Assembly (NCBI GenBank): GCA_029071325.1 | Contig: JAIEAP010000001.1 | Span: 1-64,000 of the forward strand | Source: Lachnospiraceae bacterium | Lineage (GTDB): Bacteria; Bacillota; Clostridia; Lachnospirales; Lachnospiraceae | Direction: 5' to 3' | DNA: 64,000 nt | Shown here: positions 16,544 through 24,630 of the stretch, in pieces | Numbering within the stretch: the first letter of the stretch is position 1 | Layout of the letters: each line of letters opens with the position of its first letter | Position numbers and translations under genes: made by a program | Notes under the pieces: model-generated | Told to the model about the DNA's origin: nothing | Seen by the model: only the letters and a program-made list of their open reading frames with translations | Databases searched by the model: none

Positions 16544-17386
16544 GTGAATTGTAATGGTATGATAGAACACGAGGTAGAGGCGGGCGATACCCTCTACAAG
16601 TTGTCAAGGCAGTACAAAACAACTGTCAGTGCATTGATTTTGCAGAATCCCAAAATTAATCCCTACAATCTGCAGATCGGTATGAAGATTGAGGTGTGTC
16701 CGGGACCGGATTATTATCCTGCTGACGGAATGAATGGAGCTGGAATGAACAGACCCGGAATGGATAGGCCTGGCATGGATAGACCCGGGATGAACGGTGG
16801 GATGGAAGGAAACGGAATGCCGAATCGGGCAAGCTTTGCAGATCGGATGCGTATGGCATGGATGGATCATGTGTATCTTGTGAATAGTTTTATCAACAGT
16901 GTAGCAGGAGCTATGCCGGATCAGCAGGAAGTCGCGTCTGAATTGATTCGCAATGCAGAGGAGATCGCGGATCTGTTTGCCAGATATTATCCGCAGGGCG
17001 AAGTGCAGCAACTCAAACAACTGCTGTTGGATCACGTGGAGCTGACAGGCGCATTGATCACAGAGACCAGCGCAGGCAACGATGCCAGGGCGGAGAGCCA
17101 GAAGCAGCGGCTGCTGGAGAATGCGACACAGATAGCTCAGCTCATGGCAGGGGCAACGCCGGAATATGATGAGCGGTATCTCAAGGAGATGCTGGATATG
17201 CATATCGATCTGGTGGGACAGTTGTTGTCAGAGCGGATGGCAGGCGAATATGTAAGCCAGATGCAGACCCTCCGCAAAGCGCAGCGTCAGGCAATTGCCA
17301 TGGCAGATTACTTTTCCGATGGATTGCGCAGAGAGGCAGAGGCATCCGGGCTGCAGCCGGGACCCACAGACACAACCGTGCGTTAG
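16544..17386 (+). CDS. LysM protein with Met/Gly linker and duplicated helical domain
   Basis: 280 aa. A LysM cell-wall-binding domain occupies residues 8-52 (YKLSRQYKTTVSALILQNP, NLQIGMKIEV). A low-complexity linker (about 60-95) repeats GMNRPGMDRPGMDRPGMN. The rest is helical and holds two tandem repeats of a pattern LFxxxxP(8-10)LKxLLxxHxxLxGxLI, at about 145-182 and 199-236, each with one conserved His. No signal peptide is seen, so it may be a spore-coat or cytoplasm-assembled surface protein. The GTG at 16544 follows AGAGG; an ATG at 16559 is an alternative. A terminator follows. Confidence 0.65.
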   Translation: MNCNGMIEHEVEAGDTLYKLSRQYKTTVSALILQNPKINPYNLQIGMKIEVCPGPDYYPADGMNGAGMNRPGMDRPGMDRPGMNGGMEGNGMPNRASFADRMRMAWMDHVYLVNSFINSVAGAMPDQQEVASELIRNAEEIADLFARYYPQGEVQQLKQLLLDHVELTGALITETSAGNDARAESQKQRLLENATQIAQLMAGATPEYDERYLKEMLDMHIDLVGQLLSERMAGEYVSQMQTLRKAQRQAIAMADYFSDGLRREAEASGLQPGPTDTTVR

Positions 17387-17404
17387 GATGTATGACAGGT
17401 GTAG

Positions 17405-17460
17405 AGCGGGAGTTTGACTGTAAGGTGTCATTGACACAGGCAGTCGGTCTCCCGCTTTTT
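17405..17460 (+). terminator. Rho-independent terminator
   Basis: AGCGGGAG (17405-17412) pairs with CTCCCGCT (17449-17456), with inner GACTG/CAGTC and GTGTCA/TGACAC stems, then a T run. It closes the LysM gene. Confidence 0.85.
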
Positions 17461-17570
17461 GATGGATGCATCTATTATACATAAAAAATATAATATTCAG
17501 AAAATTAATAAAATATATAAAATATAAACAGAAATAACGAGAAATAAAATAAAAAAGTTGAAAAATAATG

Positions 17571-17599
17571 TTGACAAACATATTGTTGTCAGCTATAAT
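17571..17599 (+). promoter_or_regulatory. Full-consensus sigma-A promoter for a non-coding transcript
   Basis: TTGACA (17571-17576), 17 bp, TATAAT (17594-17599): an exact match to consensus in both boxes and spacing. No gene follows for 400 bp on this strand; see the ncRNA at 17606. Confidence 0.8.
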
Positions 17600-17605
17600 A
17601 AAACC

Positions 17606-17995
17606 AAGTTAAAGAACGAAAGAAATAGTAAAGGGGTGATTCCACCGAACAGGTAAACAAACACTTATAATATGAGAGAAAGGAAGGTAGGGTCCCATGC
17701 AGAAGTAAACCAAGTAACGCATCGCAATACAGGCGTTACAGGAAGAAACGAAACGGTTTCAGTTCTCATACCAGAAATCAGATAGAAAACCTGAGACGAA
17801 TATAAGAAGCGAAGGGATGGAGAATCAGATTAGAAAATCATATATGGTTTCAATCCGACAGGGCTCAGAAGAGAACGAAAGTCAGACGGAGGTAAGAGGG
17901 TAAGAAGCTGAATAAAAAAAGAGAGGTACAGTCCCATGGACGAGATAGTTTAAAAGGGCATCATCTAACGGAAGGTTTTAGGTGATGTCCTTTTT
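17606..17995 (+). ncRNA. Candidate structured non-coding RNA, about 390 nt
   Basis: Bounded by a consensus promoter and an intrinsic terminator (stem 17956-17990, then TTTTT). It has no gene-like frame. Visible helices: GTAACGC/GCGTTAC (17714-17739), the long-range pair TATGAGA (17671-17677)/TCTCATA (17764-17770) enclosing it, GGTG/CACC (17635-17646), and CTGAG/CTCAG (17791-17868). A 14-nt motif occurs twice, GGTAGGGTCCCATG (17686-17699) and GGTACAGTCCCATG (17925-17938). It does not show the conserved blocks I know for RNase P, tmRNA, SRP or 6S RNA. It could be an orphan small RNA or an unannotated member of a large structured class. Confidence 0.6.
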
Positions 17996-18017
17996 CATGC
18001 CTTGTTTGAAACGGAAT

Positions 18018-18278
18018 TTATGCATTCCTGGAGGCTTCCAATGCCTCGCGGCAGGCGAGCGCCAGTTGGTCTCCGCAGGAGGTCGATTTAAAACCGCAGG
18101 TGATTCCTTTCAATTTCTGTTCTACTTCATCTACCGTCAGTCCCTGCACCAGAGAGGAGACTGCCTTCAGATTGCCGTTGCATCCATTGGTGAAGGATAC
18201 ATTTTTGATGATATCCCCCTCCAGTTCGATATCAATCTGTGTGGAACAGGTTCCCTTGGTTTTGTATGTATAGTGCAT
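18018..18278 (-). CDS. TSCPD-domain protein (TIGR03905 type)
   Basis: 86 aa. Reads CSTQIDIELEGDIIKNVSF, GCNGNLKAVSSLVQG, GFKSTSCGDQLA, with four cysteines in the TSCPD pattern. TSCPD domains also occur at the end of class II ribonucleotide reductases and the free-standing version is common in Clostridia; its role is unknown, perhaps metal or thiol chemistry. ATG at 18278 follows AAAGGA; a longer frame runs to 18371 without a ribosome site. It converges with the ncRNA, whose terminator lies just beyond its stop. Confidence 0.85.
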   Translation of the reverse strand: MHYTYKTKGTCSTQIDIELEGDIIKNVSFTNGCNGNLKAVSSLVQGLTVDEVEQKLKGITCGFKSTSCGDQLALACREALEASRNA

Positions 18279-18475
18279 AATATCCAATCCTTTCTGTGTA
18301 GAAGTAAATGATAGACTACAATGATTATCTATACTAACACATTTTATGCAATTGTGCAAAGATTGAAACACAGGCTTGTATATTAACCGGCAGGTGTGAT
18401 ATGATAATCGTATGATTTATAAGAGACAGTTGCGGGATGCAGGCTGTTCTTACGATGAAGGAAGGTTGATAGCAT

Positions 18476-18607
18476 ATGACGGAAACAGGGCTTTTAATTT
18501 TTATGGGATTGATTATTCTTCTGGTGGTGATTGTGGCAGTGATTGCTGTTGTGGCATCGGTGTCCGGTGCGGCTGCCGCCATTGCGGATGAAGATGAGGA
18601 AGAATGA
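18476..18607 (+). CDS. 43-residue single-pass membrane protein
   Basis: The frame reads METGLL-like start (MTETGLLIFMGLIILLVV), continues as a Val/Ile/Ala helix to about residue 36 and ends in an acidic tail ADEDEEE. One transmembrane helix with a negatively charged end, topology N-out or N-in uncertain. GAAGGAAGG lies about 8-12 nt upstream, and a possible promoter (TTGTAT, 18 bp, TATGAT) ends at 18405. Function unknown; such small proteins often tune larger membrane complexes. Confidence 0.55.
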   Translation: MTETGLLIFMGLIILLVVIVAVIAVVASVSGAAAAIADEDEEE

Positions 18608-18667
18608 TCGGCACTCTGACAGAGCATGACTCTGTCCGATTGTTTATGCGCATATCCGAAAGATATC

Positions 18668-18831
18668 TACAGTGGAGAGCTATGGCTTGAGATTTTACCA
18701 GCGAAGGTATCAAAAGCAAATGCGGTCATGCAGTTTAAGGGGATGCTGGATTGAAGCAGTTTGCCACGGCGATTATCGGAAGCAATGATGCAGATGGCGC
18801 TGCAAATTGGCTGGCGGAAGCCTTGGAATAG
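18668..18831 (+). pseudogene. Remnant of a Cof-type HAD phosphatase gene
   Basis: One frame reads LEILPAKVSKANAVMQFKG and stops at 18752; the frame starting at 18751 continues with IIGSNDADGAANWLAEALE and a stop. These are the two late blocks of Cof/HAD-IIB phosphatases, where the first is normally separated from the second by about 45 residues holding the GDNxND motif. That middle part and the whole N-terminus are missing. So this is a decayed, internally deleted fragment. Confidence 0.55.
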
Positions 18832-18869
18832 TGCGCCGGCTGACAGGAAATAGAATATAAAATAAATGG

Positions 18870-18903
18870 GCGCTCCTATGTCTTGGGATGACATAAGGAG
18901 CGC
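18870..18903. terminator. Bidirectional hairpin terminator
   Basis: GCGCTCCTATGTC (18870-18882) pairs with GACATAAGGAGCGC (18890-18903) with one bulge. On the reverse strand it is followed by a U-rich tract, so it mainly closes cheC. Confidence 0.7.
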
Positions 18904-18930
18904 TTTGTATGATATGTATTGTTATTGTAT

Positions 18931-19554
18931 TTACAAGGTGAGCCCAAGGCTCTCAAACAGAGCACGCATGGAGTCCATGTCCAGAATCAGTATCATGGCA
19001 CAGTTGATATGTGTGTTGGGAAGAAACAGACGCTCGTCAATGAATAACACCTGATAATCCAGCCCCTCATATTCCCGGGTGGGCAGCTCTAATATCGCAC
19101 CGATCGTATCGACATAATCCTTAGGAGGGGAAATGTTGATAAATCGACCGGTCAGCTGGGCGATGGAATTGACATAAGCCGCAGTGGTAATATTTGCCAT
19201 TTCCCGCAGGACAGACATATCCATTTCACTGATCTGTTCGAAGCTTTCGATTTCTTTTTCATAAAAGGTGTTGACCAATTTACTGGCGAAGTCCTTCTCC
19301 AGGATTTGTAGCATAGTGCCATGGAAATCACCGTGAACATGAATGGACATACCGATCGCCATCTGATCTGCGCCTCCCAGATAGTCTGCAACCTGATTAT
19401 AATCAATCAGACAGATATTGGGAACCTCAATATCAATAACGGTATCCAGTAGGCCGGCAAGTGCTGTTGCGGCGTTGCCGGAACCTATATTACCAATTTC
19501 TCTTAAGACGCTAAGCTGCATTGCGTCAAGTTCCTGTAAGTTTTTCGAAGCCAT
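18931..19554 (-). CDS. cheC: CheC-type chemotaxis phosphatase
   Basis: 207 aa. Dephosphorylates CheY-P to reset chemotaxis signalling. It has two copies of the CheC helix with the catalytic E-x-x-N: LREIGNIGSGNAATALAGLL (near residue 20) and LREMANITTAAYVNSIAQ (near residue 118). Having both, it is CheC-like rather than CheX-like. ATG 19554 follows AGGGAG; an ATG two codons upstream is too close to that site. No other che or flagellar gene is adjacent; it is an isolated gene, although a soluble chemoreceptor lies at 38.8 kb. Confidence 0.85.
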   Translation of the reverse strand: MASKNLQELDAMQLSVLREIGNIGSGNAATALAGLLDTVIDIEVPNICLIDYNQVADYLGGADQMAIGMSIHVHGDFHGTMLQILEKDFASKLVNTFYEKEIESFEQISEMDMSVLREMANITTAAYVNSIAQLTGRFINISPPKDYVDTIGAILELPTREYEGLDYQVLFIDERLFLPNTHINCAMILILDMDSMRALFESLGLTL

Positions 19555-19643
19555 AAACATTCTCCCTTAATCTGGTAGTATATTTTGTGTTACAGAGTTG
19601 TAAATATCACTTAATTCCGCTACATATTGGGCGGCTGTCTATC

Positions 19644-19662
19644 TTATGCTATTATAGCATAA
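19644..19662 (-). promoter_or_regulatory. Palindrome containing an extended -10 for cheC
   Basis: TTATGCTAT and ATAGCATAA are perfect inverse copies around one central base. Read on the reverse strand it contains TGCTATAAT, an extended -10 with no good -35. A regulator binding the palindrome would block the promoter. Outer GGGCGG/CTGCCC flanks could extend it into a hairpin. Confidence 0.45.
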
Positions 19663-19769
19663 CTGCCCGCATAAGGAAATATATAAAATCTACAATTTCC
19701 TGTCCAATTTCATCTGGAAAAAGCATGCTGCCTGTAATCCTTAAGTATTTCTGAAGGAAGATATAATAT

Positions 19770-19819
19770 TATCGAAAAACGGTAAATATATATTGACTTT
19801 CGATAAATGCTGGTATATT
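19770..19819 (+). promoter_or_regulatory. Promoter and operator of the DUF2975-HTH unit
   Basis: TTGACT (19793-19798) and TATATT (19814-19819, with a TGG extension, 15-bp spacer) precede the DUF2975 gene. TATCGAAA (19770-19777) and TTTCGATA (19798-19805) form an 8-bp inverted repeat overlapping the -35. Inference: the HTH protein encoded second in this unit binds it for autoregulation. Confidence 0.5.
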
Positions 19820-19844
19820 GTGGAAGGTATAAGGAGGATAAAGT

Positions 19845-20288
19845 ATGAAAAGCAGGATTACGGTATTCACAAAATGGATGCTGGACTTTATGTTTTATAC
19901 CGGTATTCTCGTAACGCTGACACTGCCGTTGACGGTTTATATATTCTTTTATGAAAAAGTTTATGGCTGGTATTATACCTGCCTGCTGCTCCTTTTTGCA
20001 GTTTCAGGTGTGCTGGCGCTGCTGGTCATATGGGAACTTCGCAAAATGTTTCGGACGGTGCTGGCAGATGACTGCTTTGTGGAAGAAAATGTGGTCAGTC
20101 TGAGGCGGATGGGCACATACAGCTTTCTGATCGCCGTGGTGTGGTGCTGGCGAGTCTGTCTGTATGCAACGCCCGCCAGCGGTGTGGTGATCCTGGTATT
20201 CGTGATCGCCGGTCTGTTCAGTAAAGTGCTCTCACAGGTGTTTGACCGTGCAGTGATCTATAAGCGGGAAAACGATTTGACAATATAG
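19845..20288 (+). CDS. DUF2975 membrane protein
   Basis: 147 aa with four transmembrane helices (about 15-35, 45-65, 85-105, 112-130) and a short basic C-terminus. The ELRKMFRTVL linker between helices 2 and 3 and the paired downstream HTH gene are characteristic of the DUF2975/YozG-type arrangement in Firmicutes. In that arrangement a membrane protein is thought to control a small DNA-binding partner; the signal is unknown. AAGGAGGAT precedes the ATG. The next gene begins 11 nt later. Confidence 0.75.
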   Translation: MKSRITVFTKWMLDFMFYTGILVTLTLPLTVYIFFYEKVYGWYYTCLLLLFAVSGVLALLVIWELRKMFRTVLADDCFVEENVVSLRRMGTYSFLIAVVWCWRVCLYATPASGVVILVFVIAGLFSKVLSQVFDRAVIYKRENDLTI

Positions 20289-20299
20289 GGGGGCACAGT

Positions 20300-20533
20300 A
20301 TGGCGATAAAAATACATTTGGATGTGATGATGGCGCGGCGGAAAAAGGGGTTGACGGAATTGGCCGGAGAGGTGGATATCACAATGGCAAATCTGTCGAT
20401 TCTGAAGAATGGTAAAGCCAGAGCCGTGCGTTTGTCTACATTGGAGGCAATCTGTAAAGCGTTATCCTGTCAGCCCGGCGATATCTTGGAATATGTGCCG
20501 GAGGAGCCGGAGAAGGGAGAGGATATCATATGA
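20300..20533 (+). CDS. Small Cro/CI-type HTH regulator (YozG-like)
   Basis: 77 aa, nearly all of it one HTH domain: MMARRKKGLTELAGEVDITM, NLSILKNGKARAVRLSTLEA, CKALSCQPGDILEY. This is the YozG/HipB-like XRE subgroup that follows DUF2975 genes. It probably represses its own unit through the TATCGAAA/TTTCGATA site. GGGGGG precedes the ATG. Its stop overlaps the ATG of the next gene (ATGA at 20530-20533), so all three genes are probably one operon. Confidence 0.82.
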   Translation: MAIKIHLDVMMARRKKGLTELAGEVDITMANLSILKNGKARAVRLSTLEAICKALSCQPGDILEYVPEEPEKGEDII

Positions 20534-22560
20534 TGAATACTGGTTATAAAGGAGAAAGGGAGGAAAGCCACATGATGCAGCAGGAGAATACACAGATGAA
20601 TCCGGGGATGCCGGGAAGAAACCCAGGGGCGCCGGGAATGAACCCAGGGATGCCGGGAGGAAACCCTGGGATGCCGGGAGGCCCCCCCGGGGCGCCGGGA
20701 ATGAACCCGGGGATGCCGGGAATGAACCCAGGGGCGCCGGGAATGAACCCGGGGATGCCGGGAGGAACCCCCGGGGCACCGGGAGTGAATCAGAGGATGC
20801 CGGGAATGAACCCGGGGATGCCGGGAGGCCCCCCCGGGGCACCGGGAGTGAATCAGAGGATGCCGGGAATGAATCCGGGGATGCCGGGAAGAAACCCAGG
20901 GATGCGGGGAATGAACCCGGGGATGCCGGGAAGAAACCCAGGGATGCCGGGAATGAATCCGGGGGCGCCGAGAGTGAACAATAGGGCGCCGCGTCCTGTC
21001 AGCACCATGGCCAAGCAGTATCCCTATTTTGGAATTCTGAGTTTGATTTATGCGGCGCTGTGCGCGCTGTTTTTGTACAGAAATGCTTCGGGGATTACAT
21101 TTCCGTTATTCACAGCGGCAACCATGATATATTTTTATCTATGCTTCCGCAAGCTGAATATTCCCTGGAAGAAGAGCAGCATCTGCTATGTGGTGGGGAT
21201 TGAATTGCTGGGAATCTCCACATGCCTTACGGCAAATGGCGCTATTCTTATGGTGAATAAGCTGGGCATGTTCCTGCTGTTGATCTGCTTTTTGCTGCAC
21301 TCGGTATATGACGATAGATCGTGGGATCTGCTCAAGTATTTCAGCGCGTTCTTTGAGGCGATCGTTATGGCGTTTTCCTGTGTGGCGCGTCCTGTTACGG
21401 ACTGGATACAGCACAGCCAGCTGATGCGGGAGCAATATGGGAAGCAATCCAAACGTTCTAAGGCAGGCTTGTATGTGGTGGTCGGTCTGGCGATCGGTAT
21501 TCCGCTGGCACTCTTTATGCTGATACTGCTGGCAAGCGCCGATGCGGTGTTTGGAGGGTGGATATCCAGGATTTTTGACGTACCCTTCTGGACGCTTTTT
21601 CAGCATTTATTTTTAATCGTTGTGTTAATGGTAGTGGCATTTTTCGGCTCATATATGCTGACGGCATATATGAATGAGCGCGGAATACGAATGGAAGCAG
21701 TGAGCAGCAAGAAGGCGGAACCGACAGCGGCGATCACTGTGGCGGCAGTATTGTCATTTGTGTATGTGATCTTCTGTGCAGTGCAGATTGCATATCTTTT
21801 TGTGGGAGGAGCAACGGGAGCATTGTCACTGCCGGATGGTATGACTTATGCGGAGTATGCCAGAACCGGATTTTTTCAACTGCTGTTTGTCAGTGTGTGC
21901 AATCTACTGTTGGTGGTGGTTGGTATACGATGCTTCCATTCCCACATTGCATTGAAAATACTGCTGTGCGTAATCACAGCGTGTACCTATATTATGATCG
22001 CGTCCAGTGCGCTGCGTATGGTGATGTATATTCAGTATAAATATCTGACAAACCTTCGGATCATGGTGCTGTGGGCATGTTTCGTGCTGCTGCTTTTGGT
22101 AACGGGCGTCATGATCACCATCTTTCGCCAGGGCTTTCCGCTGTTTCGATTTGGAGTTATTGCGGTATCTGTCTGCTATATTGTGCTTAGTTTTGCCCGA
22201 ACGGATTACTGGATTGCCAAAGTGAATATCGATAATATGCATGAGGAAACCCAATATGCATTTTTTTCCGGGTCACCTGTGTATGATGACACCTCATATC
22301 TGGCGCGTGATCTGAGTATGGATGCGGCTCCGGCTATCATTACACCTGAGGCAAGAGCAGATTATGAATGGCTTGAGATGAATGCAAGAATCGAAGACAC
22401 AAGTGTGAAAAGCTATTATCTGTGGGCGGATACCTCGGAGCTGGAAGGGGAGGCATGGCGCTGCCGTTATATTATAGAGCAGCAGGAGGACTATCAGAAG
22501 ATATCCTGGCGTACCTTCAACTGGTCCAGATTCCGGTTTGAGCAGATGATGCGGCGGTAG
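20530..22560 (+). CDS. DUF4153/DUF4173-like polytopic membrane protein with heptad repeat N-terminus
   Basis: 676 aa. Residues about 22-150 are a repeat of seven residues (consensus GMNPGMP or GRNPGAP), then at least ten transmembrane helices (about 160-560), then a soluble acidic C-terminus (about 565-676). The block GMTYAEYARTGFFQLLFVS is typical of DUF4153/DUF4173 proteins, whose role is unknown. The ATG at 20530 overlaps the upstream stop and has AGAGG at 7 nt; an ATG at 20572 after GGGAGG is an equally good start. The cytoplasmic repeat is unusual for the family and is probably length-variable between strains. Confidence 0.7.
   Translation: MMNTGYKGEREESHMMQQENTQMNPGMPGRNPGAPGMNPGMPGGNPGMPGGPPGAPGMNPGMPGMNPGAPGMNPGMPGGTPGAPGVNQRMPGMNPGMPGGPPGAPGVNQRMPGMNPGMPGRNPGMRGMNPGMPGRNPGMPGMNPGAPRVNNRAPRPVSTMAKQYPYFGILSLIYAALCALFLYRNASGITFPLFTAATMIYFYLCFRKLNIPWKKSSICYVVGIELLGISTCLTANGAILMVNKLGMFLLLICFLLHSVYDDRSWDLLKYFSAFFEAIVMAFSCVARPVTDWIQHSQLMREQYGKQSKRSKAGLYVVVGLAIGIPLALFMLILLASADAVFGGWISRIFDVPFWTLFQHLFLIVVLMVVAFFGSYMLTAYMNERGIRMEAVSSKKAEPTAAITVAAVLSFVYVIFCAVQIAYLFVGGATGALSLPDGMTYAEYARTGFFQLLFVSVCNLLLVVVGIRCFHSHIALKILLCVITACTYIMIASSALRMVMYIQYKYLTNLRIMVLWACFVLLLLVTGVMITIFRQGFPLFRFGVIAVSVCYIVLSFARTDYWIAKVNIDNMHEETQYAFFSGSPVYDDTSYLARDLSMDAAPAIITPEARADYEWLEMNARIEDTSVKSYYLWADTSELEGEAWRCRYIIEQQEDYQKISWRTFNWSRFRFEQMMRR
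20596..20973 (+). repeat. 21-bp in-frame tandem repeat, about 18 units
   Basis: Coding minisatellite with seven-residue units such as MNPGMPG, RNPGAPG, GNPGMPG, GPPGAPG and VNQRMPG. Some longer blocks (for example GGPPGAPGVNQRMPGMNPGM) recur exactly, evidence of recent unit duplication. Gly falls every 3rd and 7th position, so it is not a collagen triplet. Confidence 0.9.
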
Positions 22561-22589
22561 GAAGGACAAAAATGGAATGGATAAATGAT

Positions 22590-22632
22590 AAAACAGGAAA
22601 AGGGCTGCATGGGCAGTCCTTTTTCCTGTTTC
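22590..22632 (+). terminator. Rho-independent terminator
   Basis: AAACAGGAAAAGG pairs with CCTTTTTCCTGTTT around a short GC-rich loop. It closes the DUF2975-HTH-DUF4153 operon. Confidence 0.8.
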
Positions 22633-22728
22633 ATCAGGTAACTGTCTGAAATCCTGTGGAAATGAAGATATTTTACAAGACGAAGTTCAAGACAAGGGGT
22701 AAAATGGCTGTAGTAGGAGGGAACTCAC

Positions 22729-23571
22729 ATGAAAAAGGAAACAAGAACAGTAGTATATGATGATGAGTTAAGGCTCGAAGCCTATCGCTTTGAGGGAATC
22801 GAGCGGCCTTTCCCCAACCATTTTCACGAACATTATGTCATCGGGTATGTGGAGGACGGCACACGTGAACTTTCCTGCAGGAACAGGAAATACACCATAG
22901 AGAAAGGTAGCATTGTACTTTTCAATCCTGGGGATAACCATGGCTGCGTACAGAGCAATGGTGGGGCATTTGACTACAGAGGACTTAATATTTCAAAAGA
23001 AATAATGCTGGATCTGGCAGAGGAAGTTACCGGGAAACGGGAACTTCCGGGCTTTTCGGAGAATGTTATTTATGATGAGGATGTTGTCTGTTACCTGCGT
23101 CTGCTGCATGAGATGGTCATGCAGGGGACTTGCGGATTTGAAAAAGAGGAAGCACTGCTGTTTTTGATCTCGCTGCTGATTTGGAACTATGGGCAGCCAT
23201 TTGCCTGCTGTGTTCCGGAATTCAGACAGGAAATTCGAAAAGCATGTGAATATATGGAACAGCATTTTGCAGAACGTATCTATCTGGATCAGATATGCCG
23301 TTATGCGGGACTTAGTAAGTCGACGCTGCTGCGTGCTTTTACGAAGTCAAAGGGAGTCACACCATATCGCTACCTCGAGGCAGTCCGTATTAATGAAGCG
23401 AAAAAGCTACTGGCAAAAGGCGTGCCGCCTGTGGAAGCGGCCATGAGGACAGGATTTTCAGATCAGAGTCATTTTACGAACTATTTCAATCAGTTCATAG
23501 GGCTTGCACCAGGCATTTACCGTGAAATATTCTTTGAAAGGGAAGGGGATGGTGAACAGCATGATAAGTAA
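22729..23571 (+). CDS. AraC-family regulator with cupin sensor domain
   Basis: 280 aa. The N-terminal cupin (about 15-120) has PFPNHFHEHYVIGYVEDG and the GSIVLFNPGDNHGC turn, typical of arabinose-type effector domains. The C-terminal double HTH (about 165-265) has the IYLDQICRYAGLSKSTLLRA and PVEAAMRTGFSDQSHFTNYF signatures. It probably activates the overlapping EamA transporter gene; the effector is unknown. AGGAGGG precedes the ATG. The last 23 nt overlap the transporter start. Confidence 0.87.
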   Translation: MKKETRTVVYDDELRLEAYRFEGIERPFPNHFHEHYVIGYVEDGTRELSCRNRKYTIEKGSIVLFNPGDNHGCVQSNGGAFDYRGLNISKEIMLDLAEEVTGKRELPGFSENVIYDEDVVCYLRLLHEMVMQGTCGFEKEEALLFLISLLIWNYGQPFACCVPEFRQEIRKACEYMEQHFAERIYLDQICRYAGLSKSTLLRAFTKSKGVTPYRYLEAVRINEAKKLLAKGVPPVEAAMRTGFSDQSHFTNYFNQFIGLAPGIYREIFFEREGDGEQHDK

Positions 23572-24511
23572 GAAATCAACCGGGGACAGCGCCTCCCAAT
23601 TTATCGGACGTCTTGCGGCGCTGCTCACGATCCTTATATGGGGGACGACATTTATATCCACGAAAGTCCTGCTTGTGGATTTCGAACCTGTGGAAATTTT
23701 GTTTTTTCGTTTTGTTATCGGATTTCTGGCACTGTTTCTGGTCTGCCCACACCGGTTGAAAGCCGTAAGCCGCAGACATGAGGTGTTTTTTGCCCTGGCA
23801 GGTCTGTGCGGAATCTGTCTGTATTATCTGCTGGAAAATATTGCGCTTACATATACGGGAGCCTCCAATGTGGGTGTCATCATATCGGTTGCACCGTTTT
23901 TTACGGCCATACTGTCACAGCTGTTTGTGCATGATAAAGCAGGAAATGATGTGAAGCCGGAAGGGAAGCTGCGGGCCAATTTCTTCTTTGGATTTGCGGT
24001 GGCGATGGCTGGTGTTGTGATGATTAGCTTTAACGGCGCTAAATTGGAACTGAACCCGGTGGGAGACATACTGGCAGTCCTTGCGGCTTTGGTGTGGGCG
24101 TGCTATTCCATATTGACCAGGAAGATCAGCACATTTGGTTATCCGGTCATTCTCACGACACGAAGGATGTTTGGCTACGGCATTGTGTTCATGATTCCGG
24201 CGTTATTTTTATTTGACTGTAAGATAGGGCTGGAACGGTTCGCAAACGTAACAAATCTGCTCAATATCCTGTATCTGGGATTTGGGGCATCTGCGCTTTG
24301 CTTTGTTACATGGAATGTGGCGGTGAAGGTGCTGGGAGCGGTAAAGACCAGCGTTTACATATATGTGGTTCCGGTCATAACGGTCATAACATCTATGCTG
24401 GTATTGAAAGAGCCGGTGACATGGATTTCTGCTGTGGGGACGGTTCTGGCGGTAGCAGGGCTATTTCTGTCTGAATATAGCGGAGATGGAAAAGCCAAAA
24501 AGGAATATTAA
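23549..24511 (+). CDS. EamA-family (DMT) transporter
   Basis: 320 aa, ten transmembrane helices arranged as two EamA repeats. The first repeat has LTILIWGTTFISTKVLL and ENIALTYTGASNVGVII; the second has LAALVWACYSILTRKI and the helix with YLGFGASALCFVTWN. Such proteins export amino acids or other metabolites. The ATG at 23549 has AAGGG at 7 nt; an ATG at 23561 is possible. It overlaps the araC-type gene, so regulator and transporter are one operon and the regulator probably senses the exported compound. Confidence 0.83.
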   Translation: MVNSMISKKSTGDSASQFIGRLAALLTILIWGTTFISTKVLLVDFEPVEILFFRFVIGFLALFLVCPHRLKAVSRRHEVFFALAGLCGICLYYLLENIALTYTGASNVGVIISVAPFFTAILSQLFVHDKAGNDVKPEGKLRANFFFGFAVAMAGVVMISFNGAKLELNPVGDILAVLAALVWACYSILTRKISTFGYPVILTTRRMFGYGIVFMIPALFLFDCKIGLERFANVTNLLNILYLGFGASALCFVTWNVAVKVLGAVKTSVYIYVVPVITVITSMLVLKEPVTWISAVGTVLAVAGLFLSEYSGDGKAKKEY

Positions 24512-24595
24512 AGATTGTAAGAAGTCTCATATTACGATAAAATAAATTCCGCTGGTTTGGGATACTGCTTGTCAGACGCGAAATGAAATCGCCCC

Positions 24596-24624
24596 TTGAC
24601 AAAACTGCTTACGCAATTTAAACT
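24596..24624 (+). promoter_or_regulatory. Promoter of the valS T-box transcript
   Basis: TTGACA (24596-24601), 17 bp, TAAACT (24619-24624). Transcription would start near 24631, just before Stem I. Confidence 0.65.
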
Positions 24625-24630
24625 AGTCCT

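Noticed and set aside
17672..17782. 37-codon frame within the ncRNA candidate
   Set aside because: No ribosome site, unusual composition, and it overlaps the helices; structure explains the region better.
20596..20973. CRISPR array
   Set aside because: The tandem 21-bp units are contiguous, coding and lack spacers.
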